Shown here in pieces: positions 28,948 through 38,911 of a stretch of DNA of 64,000 nt (its first letter is position 1; the number at the start of each line of letters is the position of its first letter). Under the pieces are notes generated by a model. The model saw only the letters and a program-made list of their open reading frames with translations. It did no database searches and had not been told where the DNA came from. Both the position numbers and the translations under genes were made by a program. Origin of the DNA: Actinomycetospora sp. TBRC 11914 (GTDB lineage Bacteria; Actinomycetota; Actinomycetes; Mycobacteriales; Pseudonocardiaceae); NCBI RefSeq assembly GCF_012933465.1, contig NZ_JABBND010000001.1:930001-994000 (forward strand), given 5' to 3'.

Positions 28948-29643
28948 GTGAGCCTCACCCTCGCCCCCCGCGGCCCCCGCCTGCTCCTCTACGCCGAGCG
29001 CCCGCGCCGGCGGATGCTGCAGGTGCTCACCGACCTCGCCGTCGCGGTGTGGGTCGTGCTGGTGGTGACCGCGGCGATCGCGCTGCACGACACGGTGCTC
29101 GCCCTGCAGGCCCCGGGCCGCGGGCTGACCGACGCGGGCGACCGCGTGCGCGGCGTGTTCGACGGGGCCGCGCAGGCGGCCGGCGGCGTGCCGTTCGTCG
29201 GCGACCGGCTCTCCGGGGCGTTCTCCCCCGGCGCCGACGCCGGGACGGCGATCGCGGACGCCGGACAGGCCCAGGTGGAGGCGGTGGCCGCCGTCGCGAC
29301 CGGGCTGGCGTGGCTCGTGGTGGTCGTCGCCGCCGTGCCGGTCCTCACGACCTGGCTCGCGCTGCGGGTGCGCTGGGTGCTGCGGGCCCGGCAGTCCCTC
29401 GCCGCCCGCGACCTCGACGTGGACCTCCTCGCCCTGCGGGCCCTGACGCGCGGGGCGCCCCGCCGGGTGCGGCGCGCCGCCGGACCGGGCGGGGACGCGG
29501 CCGGGGCCTGGCGCCGCGGCGACCCCGCGGTGCTGATCCGGCTGGCGGACGTCGAGCTGCGCCGCATGGGCCTGCGCGGGGCCACGTCCGTGACGACGTC
29601 CGCCCCGATCGCGACCCGTCCGGACGAGCGACGAGACGAGTGA
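28948..29643 (+). CDS. Hypothetical two-TM membrane protein
   Basis: A 231-residue protein with two hydrophobic helices: residues ~25-50 (VLTDLAVAVWVVLVVTAAIA) and ~112-140 (AVATGLAWLVVVVAAVPVLTTWLAL). They are separated by an Ala/Gly-rich extracytoplasmic loop and followed by a basic cytoplasmic tail. GTG start at 28948. It is divergent from the D-2-hydroxyacid dehydrogenase and 90 bases before a P450. I do not recognise a functional domain; similar unnamed membrane proteins occur in actinobacteria. Confidence 0.7.
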   Translation: MSLTLAPRGPRLLLYAERPRRRMLQVLTDLAVAVWVVLVVTAAIALHDTVLALQAPGRGLTDAGDRVRGVFDGAAQAAGGVPFVGDRLSGAFSPGADAGTAIADAGQAQVEAVAAVATGLAWLVVVVAAVPVLTTWLALRVRWVLRARQSLAARDLDVDLLALRALTRGAPRRVRRAAGPGGDAAGAWRRGDPAVLIRLADVELRRMGLRGATSVTTSAPIATRPDERRDE

Positions 29644-29733
29644 CACGCGGGGGCGTCACCGCGGGGACACGCCGGGACGCCCTACCCTGCACCCGTCCGG
29701 AGAGCTGATCGGGCGATACGGGAAAGTGGGGAC

Positions 29734-31074
29734 GTGGTCACCGTGGGCTCCGGCAGGACGAACGCGGCGCGAGACGTCCTCGCGCGCGCGACCGCGGCCG
29801 CGCGCGCCCGGCTCACCGGGTTCGTCGCCCGCCACTACCTCGCCTGGCGCAGCAGACGCGGGCTCGACCCGATGAGCCTGATCCCCGAGCACGCGCTCAT
29901 GCCGCTGCGCCGTGACGGCCTCGACCCGGTGCCCGCGCTGCGCGAGGCCCGCGAGGACCACCCGGTGCGCGACTTCCCGCTGCCCTACGGCGTCAAGGCC
30001 TGGCTGGTGACGGGGAACGCGGAGGCCCGGGACATCCTGGGGCGCACCGAGGGCCTCTCCACCGACTTCGGTCACCTGGTGGGCTCGGCGGGCATCAAGT
30101 CGGGCCAGAACCCGGGCGGCCTCGGCTTCACCGACCCGCCCGAGCACACCCGGCTGCGGCGCCTGCTCACCCCCGAGTTCACGGGACGGCGGCTCTCGCG
30201 GCTCGGGCCGCGGATCACCGAGATCGTCGAGGGCCGGCTCGACGCCATGGCCGAGCTCGCGGCGGCCGGCGAACCGGTCGACCTGGTGCGCGACTTCGCC
30301 ACCCCGATCCCCGCGCTCACGATCTGCGAGCTGCTCGGCATCCCGTACGACGAGCGCGACGAGTTCCAGGCGCTCTCGACGGCGCGGTTCGACCTGCTCA
30401 GCGGGGCCACGGCCGCGTTCGACAAGATCTCGGACTCGCTGGTGTACCTGCGCGGGGTGGTGGAGCGGCAGCGCGACCGGCCCGGCGAGGGCCTGCTCGG
30501 GATGCTGATCCGCGAGCACGGCGACGAGCTGGACACCGACGAGCTGGCCGAGCTCGCCGACGGGCTGCTCACCGGCGGGCTGGAGACCTCGGCGTCGATG
30601 CTGGCGCTGGGCGCGGTGATCCTGCTGCGCGACCCGTCCGTCGCGGCGATGGTCCGCGACGAGCCGGGCTCGGTGCACGGCTTCGTCGAGGAGCTGCTGC
30701 GCTACCTGACCGTCGTCCAGATCGCGTTCCCGCGGTTCGCGACCCAGGACATGGTGATCGGCGGGGTCGAGGTGGCGGCGGGCGACGCGCTGCTCGTCTC
30801 GCTCTCCGGCGCCGACCGGGACCCGCGGCTCACGCCCGACCCGGAGCGGTTCGACCCGCGCCGCGAGCCCACGCCGCACCTCGCGTTCGGGCACGGTATC
30901 CACCGCTGCATCGGCGCGGAGCTGGCCCGCATGGAGCTGCGGACCGCCTACCCGGCGCTGCTGCGGCGGTTCCCGCACCTGACGCTGGCCGCGGCGGAGT
31001 CGACGCTGCCGCTGCGGACGACGTCGGTGGTGTACGGGGTGGACGCGCTGCCGGTGTCGCTGGGGGCCTCCTAG
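29734..31074 (+). CDS. Cytochrome P450
   Basis: A 446-residue soluble bacterial P450. The heme-binding loop HLAFGHGIHRCIGAELAR has Cys392. The K-helix EELLR and the RFDPRRE block are present. The I-helix reads GLLTGGLETSAS, with Gly where most have Ala in AGxxT. GTG start at 29734. The nearest genes are an SRPBCC protein downstream and a membrane protein upstream; no ferredoxin or reductase is adjacent. The substrate is unknown. Confidence 0.95.
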   Translation: MVTVGSGRTNAARDVLARATAAARARLTGFVARHYLAWRSRRGLDPMSLIPEHALMPLRRDGLDPVPALREAREDHPVRDFPLPYGVKAWLVTGNAEARDILGRTEGLSTDFGHLVGSAGIKSGQNPGGLGFTDPPEHTRLRRLLTPEFTGRRLSRLGPRITEIVEGRLDAMAELAAAGEPVDLVRDFATPIPALTICELLGIPYDERDEFQALSTARFDLLSGATAAFDKISDSLVYLRGVVERQRDRPGEGLLGMLIREHGDELDTDELAELADGLLTGGLETSASMLALGAVILLRDPSVAAMVRDEPGSVHGFVEELLRYLTVVQIAFPRFATQDMVIGGVEVAAGDALLVSLSGADRDPRLTPDPERFDPRREPTPHLAFGHGIHRCIGAELARMELRTAYPALLRRFPHLTLAAAESTLPLRTTSVVYGVDALPVSLGAS

Positions 31075-31110
31075 TGCCAGCGGCGCCCTATCGGCGTGCT
31101 CCCCTTGACT

Positions 31111-31143
31111 GCTTGCGTCCAGTGGCAGGAAAGCCGCGTCGTC
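31111..31143. repeat. Dispersed palindrome family B, half copy
   Basis: The sequence GCTTGCGTCCAGTGGCAGGA and the following AAGCCGCGTCGTC match the right half of the full palindrome at 36829-36910 with one mismatch in the shared arm. The left half is missing. It stands 37 bases after the P450 stop and 17 bases before the SRPBCC start. Confidence 0.75.
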
Positions 31144-31159
31144 GAGGGGATCCGCGACC

Positions 31160-32562
<1,403 letters not shown>

Positions 32563-32566
<4 letters not shown>

Positions 32567-33711
32567 GAGGACACCTCCAGCGGGGCGAGCCGGGCCGCCG
32601 CGGCCGCGCGCGACTCCTCGGGCACGGGACGACCGGCGAGCAGGTCGGCGACGACGTCGGCCGTCAGCGCGGTGAGCAGGATGCCGCCCCGGCCGTGGCC
32701 GAAGCAGGCGAGCAGACCCTCGGGGGCGCCCGGGACGGGACCCAGCACCGGCAGGTTGTCGGCGGTGCCGGGCCGGAACGACGCCGCCGACTCCTCCAGG
32801 GCGTAGTCGGCGAGCCCGGGGAACACGCGCTCGGCGTCGGCGAGGAGGTCGCGGACGCCGCCGACGGTCACGTCGGCGTCGAACCCGGCCTCGTACTGCG
32901 TCGCGCCCAGGACGAGCCGCCCGCCGTCGCGCGGGACCGCGTACACCGCGCGCCCGGCGACCGCCGCCCGCACCGTCCGCGTCGGCGGCGGCAGCGACCC
33001 GGCGCGGGCCCGCACCCGCAGGATCTCCCCCTTGACCGGGCGCACCAGGCCGCCCAGCGCCGGGTGCAGCGCCCCCGACCACGCCCCGGCCGCGACGACG
33101 ACCCGCTCCGCGCGGACCTCCTCGCCGGAAGCCAGCGCGACGCCGGCCACCGCCCCGCCGGACTCGGTCACCCGCGTCGCCGGCTCGCGGCGCACGACGA
33201 CCCCCGCCCGCTCGGCGGCGGCGGCGAGTGCGGCGAGCAGCAGGCGGTTGTCGACGGCGAGGTCGTCGGGCACGGCGAGCCCGGCCCGCACCGCGGGTCC
33301 CAGGGCGGGTTCCTGACGACGGGTCTCGCGGCCGGTCAGGCGTTCGGCGTCGCGTCCCCAGGCCCGCAGGTGCTCGACGATGCGGTCGAGGTCCTCGCGG
33401 TCGGCGGCGTCGACGACGACGGCGAGGGTCCCCTCGCGGCGCAGCCCGACCGACCGCCCGGAGGCACCCTCGACGGCGGCGGCGAACCCCGGCCAGCGCG
33501 CGAGCGACGCCGCACCGAGCTCGAGCAGCGCGCGCTCGCCGGGCCAGGCCTCGGTGATCGGCGCGAGCATCCCGCCGGCGACCCACGAGGCGCCCGAGCC
33601 CGGCGCGGGGTCGACGAGGACGACCTCGTCCGCGAGGTGGTCGCGGGCGGCGACCCAGGCCGCCGTCGTGCCGACGACGCCGGCGCCGAGGACGACGAGT
33701 CGGTCGGTCAT
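32563..33711 (-). CDS. thiO: Glycine oxidase ThiO
   Basis: A 382-residue FAD-dependent oxidase giving dehydroglycine for the thiazole. The dinucleotide-binding motif [14 protein letters not shown] is at the N-terminus, with [40 protein letters not shown] and [16 protein letters not shown]. The ATG at 33711 follows the GGAGGG at the end of the TPP riboswitch; a second ATG at 33735 would lie inside the riboswitch. It overlaps thiS. Confidence 0.95.
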
Positions 33712-33717
33712 GCTCTT

Positions 33718-33806
33718 CCCTCCCTGCGCCGGCATGACCCGGATCAGGTTCGACGGTCGGGACCGTGGGTCCCCTCTCAGCCCGGCCGCTCCGGGCTCCC
33801 GTGGTG
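33718..33806 (-). promoter_or_regulatory. TPP (THI-box) riboswitch upstream of thiO-thiS-thiG
   Basis: On the reverse strand the order is GGGAGCCCGGAGCG, GGCTGAGAGGGGACC, GAACCTGATCCGGGTCATGC, CGGCGCAGGGAGG. The last GGAGGG lies within ribosome-binding distance of the thiO ATG, suggesting translational control. It lies between divergent thiO and thiE, and thiE on the other strand is not covered by it. Confidence 0.95.
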
Positions 33807-33844
33807 GTGCTCGCCCGTCACCCTACGCGCTAGCGTCGCCGGCG

Positions 33845-34513
33845 ATGACCAGCTCGACGCACGCCCCCGGGACCGGCACCCGTCGTCGGGAGCGCCTCGC
33901 CCGGGCACGGCTGTACCTGTGCACCGACGCCCGGCGGGAGCGGGGCGACCTCGCCGAGTTCGCCGACGCCGCGCTGCGCGGCGGGGTGGACGTGCTGCAG
34001 CTGCGGGAGAAGGGGATGGAGGCGCGCGAGGAGCTCGACGCGCTGGCCGTCCTCGGGGAGGCGTGCCGCCGGCACGACGCGCTGCTCGCGGTCAACGACC
34101 GCGCCGACCTCGCGCTCGCCGCGGGCGCCGACGTGCTCCACCTCGGCCAGGACGACCTGCCCGTCGACGTGGCGCGGCGGATCCTCGGCGACGACGTCCT
34201 GATCGGCCGGTCCACGCACGACGAGGCCCAGGCGCGGGCGGCGGCGGTCGAGCCCGGCGTCGACTACTTCTGCACCGGTCCGTGCTGGCCCACCCCGACC
34301 AAGCCGGGCCGTCCGGCGCCGGGCCTCGACCTGGTCCGGGCGACCGCCGCGGCGGCCCCCGACCGGCCGTGGTTCGCGATCGGCGGGATCGACCACGCGC
34401 GGCTCCCGGAGGTCCTGGCCGCGGGGGCGACGCGGGTCGTCGTCGTGCGCGCGATCACCGAGGCGGAGGACCCGGAGGCGGCCAGCAGGTGCCTGACGGC
34501 TCGTGAGCACTAA
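33845..34513 (+). CDS. thiE: Thiamine-phosphate synthase ThiE
   Basis: A 222-residue TIM-barrel enzyme joining HMP-PP and thiazole phosphate. Motifs: [72 protein letters not shown] and [12 protein letters not shown]. The start is ATG at 33845. The final residues (TAREH and TAA) are supplied by a perfect palindrome. It is divergent from thiO. Confidence 0.96.
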   Translation: MTSSTHAPGTGTRRRERLARARLYLCTDARRERGDLAEFADAALRGGVDVLQLREKGMEAREELDALAVLGEACRRHDALLAVNDRADLALAAGADVLHLGQDDLPVDVARRILGDDVLIGRSTHDEAQARAAAVEPGVDYFCTGPCWPTPTKPGRPAPGLDLVRATAAAAPDRPWFAIGGIDHARLPEVLAAGATRVVVVRAITEAEDPEAASRCLTAREH

Positions 34514-34559
34514 GTGTCGCTATAGCGACACTTAGTGCTCACGAGCGCGAAGCGCACCT
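34503..34559. repeat. Dispersed palindrome family A, copy 2 (core 34503-34542, perfect)
   Basis: The 40-bp core is a perfect palindrome with half-site GTGAGCACTAAGTGTCGCTA. The right flank GAGCGCGAAGCGCACCT is present. It lies between convergent thiE and a membrane-protein gene. The core contains the thiE TAA (34511-34513), and the outer flank (ACCTA) provides the TAG of the opposite gene (34558-34560). Confidence 0.92.
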
Positions 34560-35841
34560 ACTGGCCGGAACCCTGCTCCTGGAACTGCGGGACCAGCGAG
34601 GACAGCACCCCGCCGCCGCCGGTGTTGCCCGACTGCCGGCTCGTGCTCGGCGTCGTGGTCCGCGAGGAGTTCGAGCCGGACTGCTGGGTCTGCTGGCCGC
34701 CGGTCCGGTCGGACGACTCGGTGGTGCTGGGCTCCGACCCGTCCGAGTTCTCCGTGGTCGGCGTGTCGCTGCTCGTCTGCGGCTGGGTCGTCGACTCGCC
34801 GAACAGCGACCCGACCGACGTCCCCGAGCTGCCGCCCGAGAGCGGGTGCCCGGCGGCCGACTCGACCGCGAAGCTCGCCAGCAGGCCGATCGCGAAGATG
34901 CTGGCCGCGACCCCGCCGAGCGTCACCCACGTCTTCCAGGAGCGCTTGCGACGGGGCCGGTCGACCGCCCCGGCGAGCTGGGTCGGGTCGTCGTCGGGAG
35001 CCGCGCCGAGGTAGGCCGTCGTCGGGTCGCCGCCGGGCGGGGGCACCGGCATCCCCGGGGGCGGGGTGGGCACGCCGGGCATGCCGACGCGGCGGGTCGG
35101 GTCGGCCGGGCCGGTGCCGCGCGGCGGCGTCCCCGGCGGCAGCAGCCGTCCGTCCGGCCCGCGGGGCGGGCCCTCGGGGGTGCGCGCGTCGGGGATGCGG
35201 CGCGTCGGGTCGGCGGGCGCGGGCACCGGCCGGCCGGCGGAGTCGAGGCGGGTCGTGACGGTGCGCCCGCCCGCGCGCAGCTGCTGCGGGGCGCCGGCCT
35301 GCTGGGTGGGCTGGGCCTGCGGGGCCGGCTGTGGGGTGCCGACCTGGCGGCGCCCGGGGGCGAGGCCGCCGTCGGGCAGCCGGTGCGTGGGCAGCGGCGG
35401 GACGGCGCCGCGGTTGGGCGGGCCACCGGGCGGCGGCGCCCCGGGTGGGCGCGCCCCGGCACCGGGCCGCGCCCCCGGGCCGCCCGGGCGCTGGGCGCCC
35501 TGCGGGTTCGCGGCCGGGATGCCGTCGCCGGTCACCTTGGCGACCGCCTGCGCGACCTTGGTCCCGGCGGCGGCGTTGACGACGAGCCGGTCCTTGACCG
35601 CGTCCCGGGTGCGCTCCAGCGAGCGCTGGTAGAGCGACGACCCGACCGTCGAGATGACCGACGCGACCGCGGCGCCGCCGATGGTCCCGGCGACGCCCAT
35701 GAACGACCCCAGGATCGCCGCCGTCGCCGCGGCGAGTGCGCCGGCGACGATCTGCGGGACCGACAGCCCCGAGGACGACGTCTTCGAGTCGTCCGGTGGC
35801 GTCGCGTCGCCTCCTGCCGTCCTCGTCGAGGTCTGTGCCAT
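34558..35841 (-). CDS. Hypothetical Pro/Gly-rich protein with two hydrophobic segments
   Basis: A 427-residue protein. A short N-terminal leader precedes a Gly/Ala-rich hydrophobic segment (residues ~27-65, LSVPQIVAGALAAATAAILG). A very long Pro/Gly/Arg-rich disordered region follows to about 320, then a clear membrane helix (WKTWVTLGGVAASIFAIGLLASF). The extracellular tail is Ser/Thr/Gln-rich. The layout suggests a single-pass envelope protein with a disordered cytoplasmic arm. I recognise no catalytic motif. The ATG at 35841 is preceded by open frame only. Confidence 0.75.
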   Translation of the reverse strand: MAQTSTRTAGGDATPPDDSKTSSSGLSVPQIVAGALAAATAAILGSFMGVAGTIGGAAVASVISTVGSSLYQRSLERTRDAVKDRLVVNAAAGTKVAQAVAKVTGDGIPAANPQGAQRPGGPGARPGAGARPPGAPPPGGPPNRGAVPPLPTHRLPDGGLAPGRRQVGTPQPAPQAQPTQQAGAPQQLRAGGRTVTTRLDSAGRPVPAPADPTRRIPDARTPEGPPRGPDGRLLPPGTPPRGTGPADPTRRVGMPGVPTPPPGMPVPPPGGDPTTAYLGAAPDDDPTQLAGAVDRPRRKRSWKTWVTLGGVAASIFAIGLLASFAVESAAGHPLSGGSSGTSVGSLFGESTTQPQTSSDTPTTENSDGSEPSTTESSDRTGGQQTQQSGSNSSRTTTPSTSRQSGNTGGGGVLSSLVPQFQEQGSGQ

Positions 35842-36069
35842 GGCTCCCAGGGCTCGTCGTCACATCGGGGTCGGTGCGGTCGTGGACAGGGCAGCAGGGA
35901 TCGCCCGCTGCCCCGGATCCGTCTCTGGAGACGCCCTCCAGGGTGCCAGGGTGGCCCGACGGTGAGGGCGTTCACCCGTCTTTCTCCGGATCGATCTTCG
36001 CGGCGACCAACGCGATGCTCCGTACGGGCCAGTAGTCGTGGGGCTGACCTGCGGAGGATGATCGGGCCC

Positions 36070-36831
36070 ATGTCCTGGAGCACCTTCGTCGCCGTCGGCG
36101 ACAGCTTCACCGAGGGGGTCGGGGACCTCGACCCGCGGACCGGCCGGGAGCGCGGCTGGGCCGACCGGGTGGCCGAGGCCCTGGCGGCCCGCGACCCCGA
36201 CCTCCGCTACGCCAACCTCGCCGTACGCGGGCAGCTGCTCGACCAGGTCGTCGAGACGCAGGTCGAGCGCGCCCACGCCATGTCGCCGGACCTGGTCAGC
36301 GTCTGCGCGGCCGGCAACGACCTGCTGCGGCCGTCGGCGAGGCCCGCCGAGCTCGCGCAGCGGCTCGAGGCCGCCGTCGCACGGCTCGGTGACGAGGGCG
36401 CGGACGTGCTGGTGTTCACGGGCTTCAACACCCGGGCGACGCCGGTCGTCGACCTCGTGGGCCGGCGGCTGGCGACGATGAACCAGCTCATCCGTGACCT
36501 CGCGCACCGGCAGGGCGCCCACCTGGTCGACATGTGGGAGATGGACACCCTCGCCGACCCGCGGGCCCGCGCCGACGACCGGCTGCACCTCAACCCCGAC
36601 GGGCACCGGCGGGTGGCCGCGCGGGTGCTCGAGGTGCTCGGCGTCCCCACCGAGGACGACTGGCGCGAGCCCTGGCCACCGATGGAGCAGGCGCCCTGGG
36701 TGCGCCGCCGCGAGGCCGACATCCGCTGGGCCCGCGAGCACCTCATCCCGTGGGTGCAGCGGCGGGTCACCGGCCAGAGCACCGGGGACGGGCGGCCGGC
36801 GAAGCGTCCGGAGCCGGCGCCGGTCCGCTGA
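36070..36831 (+). CDS. SGNH/GDSL-family hydrolase
   Basis: A 253-residue esterase/lipase-like protein. Block I is VAVGDSFTEGVGD (nucleophile Ser), block II NLAVRGQLLDQ (oxyanion Gly), block III VCAAGNDLLRP (Asn), and block V DDRLHLNPDGH (Asp and His). No signal peptide is visible, so it is cytoplasmic. The ATG at 36070 follows GGAGG. The stop begins the family B palindrome. The substrate is unknown. Confidence 0.92.
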   Translation: MSWSTFVAVGDSFTEGVGDLDPRTGRERGWADRVAEALAARDPDLRYANLAVRGQLLDQVVETQVERAHAMSPDLVSVCAAGNDLLRPSARPAELAQRLEAAVARLGDEGADVLVFTGFNTRATPVVDLVGRRLATMNQLIRDLAHRQGAHLVDMWEMDTLADPRARADDRLHLNPDGHRRVAARVLEVLGVPTEDDWREPWPPMEQAPWVRRREADIRWAREHLIPWVQRRVTGQSTGDGRPAKRPEPAPVR

Positions 36832-36910
36832 CGACGACGGGCCTTTCCTGCCACTGGATGCAAGCGAAGCGTCGTTGCTTGCATCCAGTGGCAGGAAAGC
36901 CGCGTCGTCA
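36829..36910. repeat. Dispersed palindrome family B, full copy
   Basis: Perfect 23-bp arms (36843-36865 and 36877-36899), with inner half TTTCCTGCCACTGGATGCAA, surround an 11-base loop. The outer parts TGACGACGACGGG and CCGCGTCGTCA are also nearly complementary. They supply the TGA stops of both convergent genes, the GDSL hydrolase (36829-36831) and DUF3159 (36908-36910). It could form a strong bidirectional terminator. Confidence 0.9.
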
Positions 36911-37618
36911 GCCGGGCGTCTCGGCCTCGTCGGCGGCCCGCTCCTCCACCGGCCGGGCGTCCACCGGGTGCCGCGGCCCGGGGTGCTCCGGCGGCAGCGC
37001 CGAGCGCACCAGCGGCCACGACCCCAGGGCGCAGAGGATCACCAGCGGCCACGTGAGCACGACCTGGGCGATCCCCAGCGCGACCACCTCGTCGGCGAAC
37101 CACAGCGGCAGCAGCACCACGATGCGCACCAGGTACTGCGCGGCCCACAGCCAGCTCGCCCGCGAGTAGCCGCGCACCAGGTCCGGGTCGTACCGCCACG
37201 ACCGCGGCTTGCCCAGCGCCGCGCTCACCACGAGCCCGAGCAGCGGCCACCGGATCGCGATCGACACGAGCCAGGCCGCGAGGCTCCCGGCGTTGGCGAT
37301 GATGCGCGGGAGGAAGAAGTCCTCGGCCCGGCCGGTGTAGAGCGCGACCAGCGTGGCGGCGACGGCGATCAGCAGGCCCACGGCCGCCGCGCCCGGTCGC
37401 TCCCCGGCGCGCCAGCGCACGACGGCGACCACCCCGGCGACGACGACCGACGCGAGGCCGCCGAGCAGGATCGGCTCCGGCCACGACGCGGCCCGCGCGA
37501 CCAGCCAGACGACGACGAACACCGCGGTCGGCAGCACGGCGTCCGCCATGCGGCGCCCGGTCCCCGCGAGGATCTCGAGGAGGGGGTCGTCCCGCCGCCG
37601 CAGCCGCACGACGTCCAC
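36908..37618 (-). CDS. DUF3159 family membrane protein
   Basis: A 236-residue protein with about five or six hydrophobic helices and the family pattern AVLPTAVFVVVWLV, GRAEDFFLPRIIANAGSLAAWL, RWPLLGLVVSAALG and SRASWLWAAQYLVR. It ends in an acidic tail. GTG start at 37618. No function is known for the family. Its stop codon is in the palindrome shared with the GDSL gene. Confidence 0.87.
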   Translation of the reverse strand: MDVVRLRRRDDPLLEILAGTGRRMADAVLPTAVFVVVWLVARAASWPEPILLGGLASVVVAGVVAVVRWRAGERPGAAAVGLLIAVAATLVALYTGRAEDFFLPRIIANAGSLAAWLVSIAIRWPLLGLVVSAALGKPRSWRYDPDLVRGYSRASWLWAAQYLVRIVVLLPLWFADEVVALGIAQVVLTWPLVILCALGSWPLVRSALPPEHPGPRHPVDARPVEERAADEAETPG

Positions 37619-37658
37619 TGTAGGTGAGGGGAGCCTCGCCTCAGATCGGTGTGAGGAG

Positions 37659-38108
37659 CTAGGGGCTCGCGGCCGGCGCGATCCCGCGGCGCATCATCTC
37701 GGCGCGGAACTCCGGCGAGGGCGTGGACGGTGTCGAGACGTCCACGAGCAGGCCGTTCGGGTCGGTGAGGAGCATCCGACGGCGGCCGTAGAACTGGTCG
37801 CGCGGCGGCGCCACCACCGGCACGCCCTGGCGACGGGCCTCGACGTGCAGCGCGTCGACGTCGTCGACGACGAAGGTCAGGACGATGCCCGCGGGGTCGG
37901 CGCGGTAGGGCGGTGGGACCATCTCGTGCCCGACCGCCCAGATCCCGAGCTCGGCCGCCGGCTGCCCCTCGCCGTCGGGCGTCGTCGTGAGCGCCACGTA
38001 GTACTCGCTGTCGAAGGCGACCTCGAAGCCCAGGAGGGCCACGTAGAAGTCACGCGTCTCGGGCAGCCGGTCGGACAGGATGGTCGGGAACGCTCGACGC
38101 AGCGCCAT
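37659..38108 (-). CDS. VOC superfamily (glyoxalase/bleomycin resistance-like) protein
   Basis: A 149-residue protein with paired beta-alpha-beta-beta-beta units: PTILSDRLPETRDFYVALLGFEVAFDSEYYVAL and ILTFVVDDVDALHVEARRQG, ending MLLTDPNGLLVDVS. The ATG at 38108 has a GAGGAGG site; the frame extends to an ATG at 38138. It may be a dioxygenase, isomerase or binding protein; metal ligands are not clear enough to decide. Confidence 0.85.
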   Translation of the reverse strand: MALRRAFPTILSDRLPETRDFYVALLGFEVAFDSEYYVALTTTPDGEGQPAAELGIWAVGHEMVPPPYRADPAGIVLTFVVDDVDALHVEARRQGVPVVAPPRDQFYGRRRMLLTDPNGLLVDVSTPSTPSPEFRAEMMRRGIAPAASP

Positions 38109-38169
38109 CGGGGCCTCCTCGCGGGTCGGGCCCATCATGGGCGATGCCCCCGACAGCGCCGAGGAGGGG

Positions 38170-38835
38170 TCACGACACGCCCGACCCCGCCTCGGACCCG
38201 ATCCGGTCCAGCGCGTCCACGACCCCGCTGCCCACCGTCACGCGGATCACGGCCCAGCAGGCCTCGGTGAGCTGGGCCCCGAGCGTCGCGACGTCGGCGC
38301 CGTGGGCCTCGTCGAGCCAGTGCGCCGCGGCGGCGTCGACCATCCCGACGAGGCCGTAGGCCAGCGGGTGCGCCGTGGCCGGCGGGATCTCGGCGCCGAG
38401 CGAGCCGTCGACGAGCATCTGCGCGACGTGGGCCGACACCACGCCGCGCACGTTGGTGCTCGCGGACTCGTCGGCGTCGGCCGAGGGCAGCGAGTTGCGC
38501 TTGAGGTAGTGGTAGACGTTCGCGTGCTCCGAGAGCCAGCGCAGGTGCGCGGCGAGCGCGCGCTCGAGCATCTCCCGCGGCTCCCCGGACGGCCGCCACA
38601 CCGGCTCCAGCTCGGTGACCAGCCGCTCGACGCTGCGGGCCGCGATGGCCGACTGCAGGTCGTCCTTGCCGTCGAAGTGGCGGTAGAGGCCGGGCCGCGA
38701 GACGCCGGCCTGGGCGGCGATCTGCTCGGTGGTGACCTCGGGGCCGTGCTCCTCGATGGCGACGACGGCGGCGTCGACCAGCTCGAGGCGCCGTGCCTCC
38801 CGGTGCCCTGCCCAGCGTCGTGTCCGGCCGTCCAT
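38170..38835 (-). CDS. TetR-family transcriptional regulator
   Basis: A 221-residue regulator. The N-terminal helix-turn-helix reads VTTEQIAAQAGVSRPGLYRHFDGKDDL, and the rest is an all-helical ligand domain. ATG start at 38835 (a longer frame runs to 38874). It is divergent from the AurF-like oxygenase, with overlapping palindromes between the two starts. It therefore probably represses itself and that gene in the absence of an unknown ligand. Confidence 0.9.
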   Translation of the reverse strand: MDGRTRRWAGHREARRLELVDAAVVAIEEHGPEVTTEQIAAQAGVSRPGLYRHFDGKDDLQSAIAARSVERLVTELEPVWRPSGEPREMLERALAAHLRWLSEHANVYHYLKRNSLPSADADESASTNVRGVVSAHVAQMLVDGSLGAEIPPATAHPLAYGLVGMVDAAAAHWLDEAHGADVATLGAQLTEACWAVIRVTVGSGVVDALDRIGSEAGSGVS

Positions 38836-38882
38836 GGTCCGACCAGAGTGCGCCCGGTCGGGCACAACCGCCAACTATGCGC

Positions 38883-38902
38883 TACACGGTGTACGGGGTA
38901 CA
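38883..38902. promoter_or_regulatory. Overlapping palindromes, candidate TetR operator
   Basis: TACACGGTGTA (38883-38893) and TGTACGGGGTACA (38890-38902) are each perfectly symmetrical around odd centres and share four bases. They lie 10 bases upstream of the oxygenase ATG and 48 bases from the regulator start. The place and form suit a TetR operator. Confidence 0.6.
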
Positions 38903-38911
38903 TTGCGTCGC

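Noticed and set aside
34532-35863. Minus-strand frame ending ALRAREH opposite the family A palindrome
   Set aside because: The tail comes from reading through the palindrome in another frame; the 34558-35841 frame is the credible gene.
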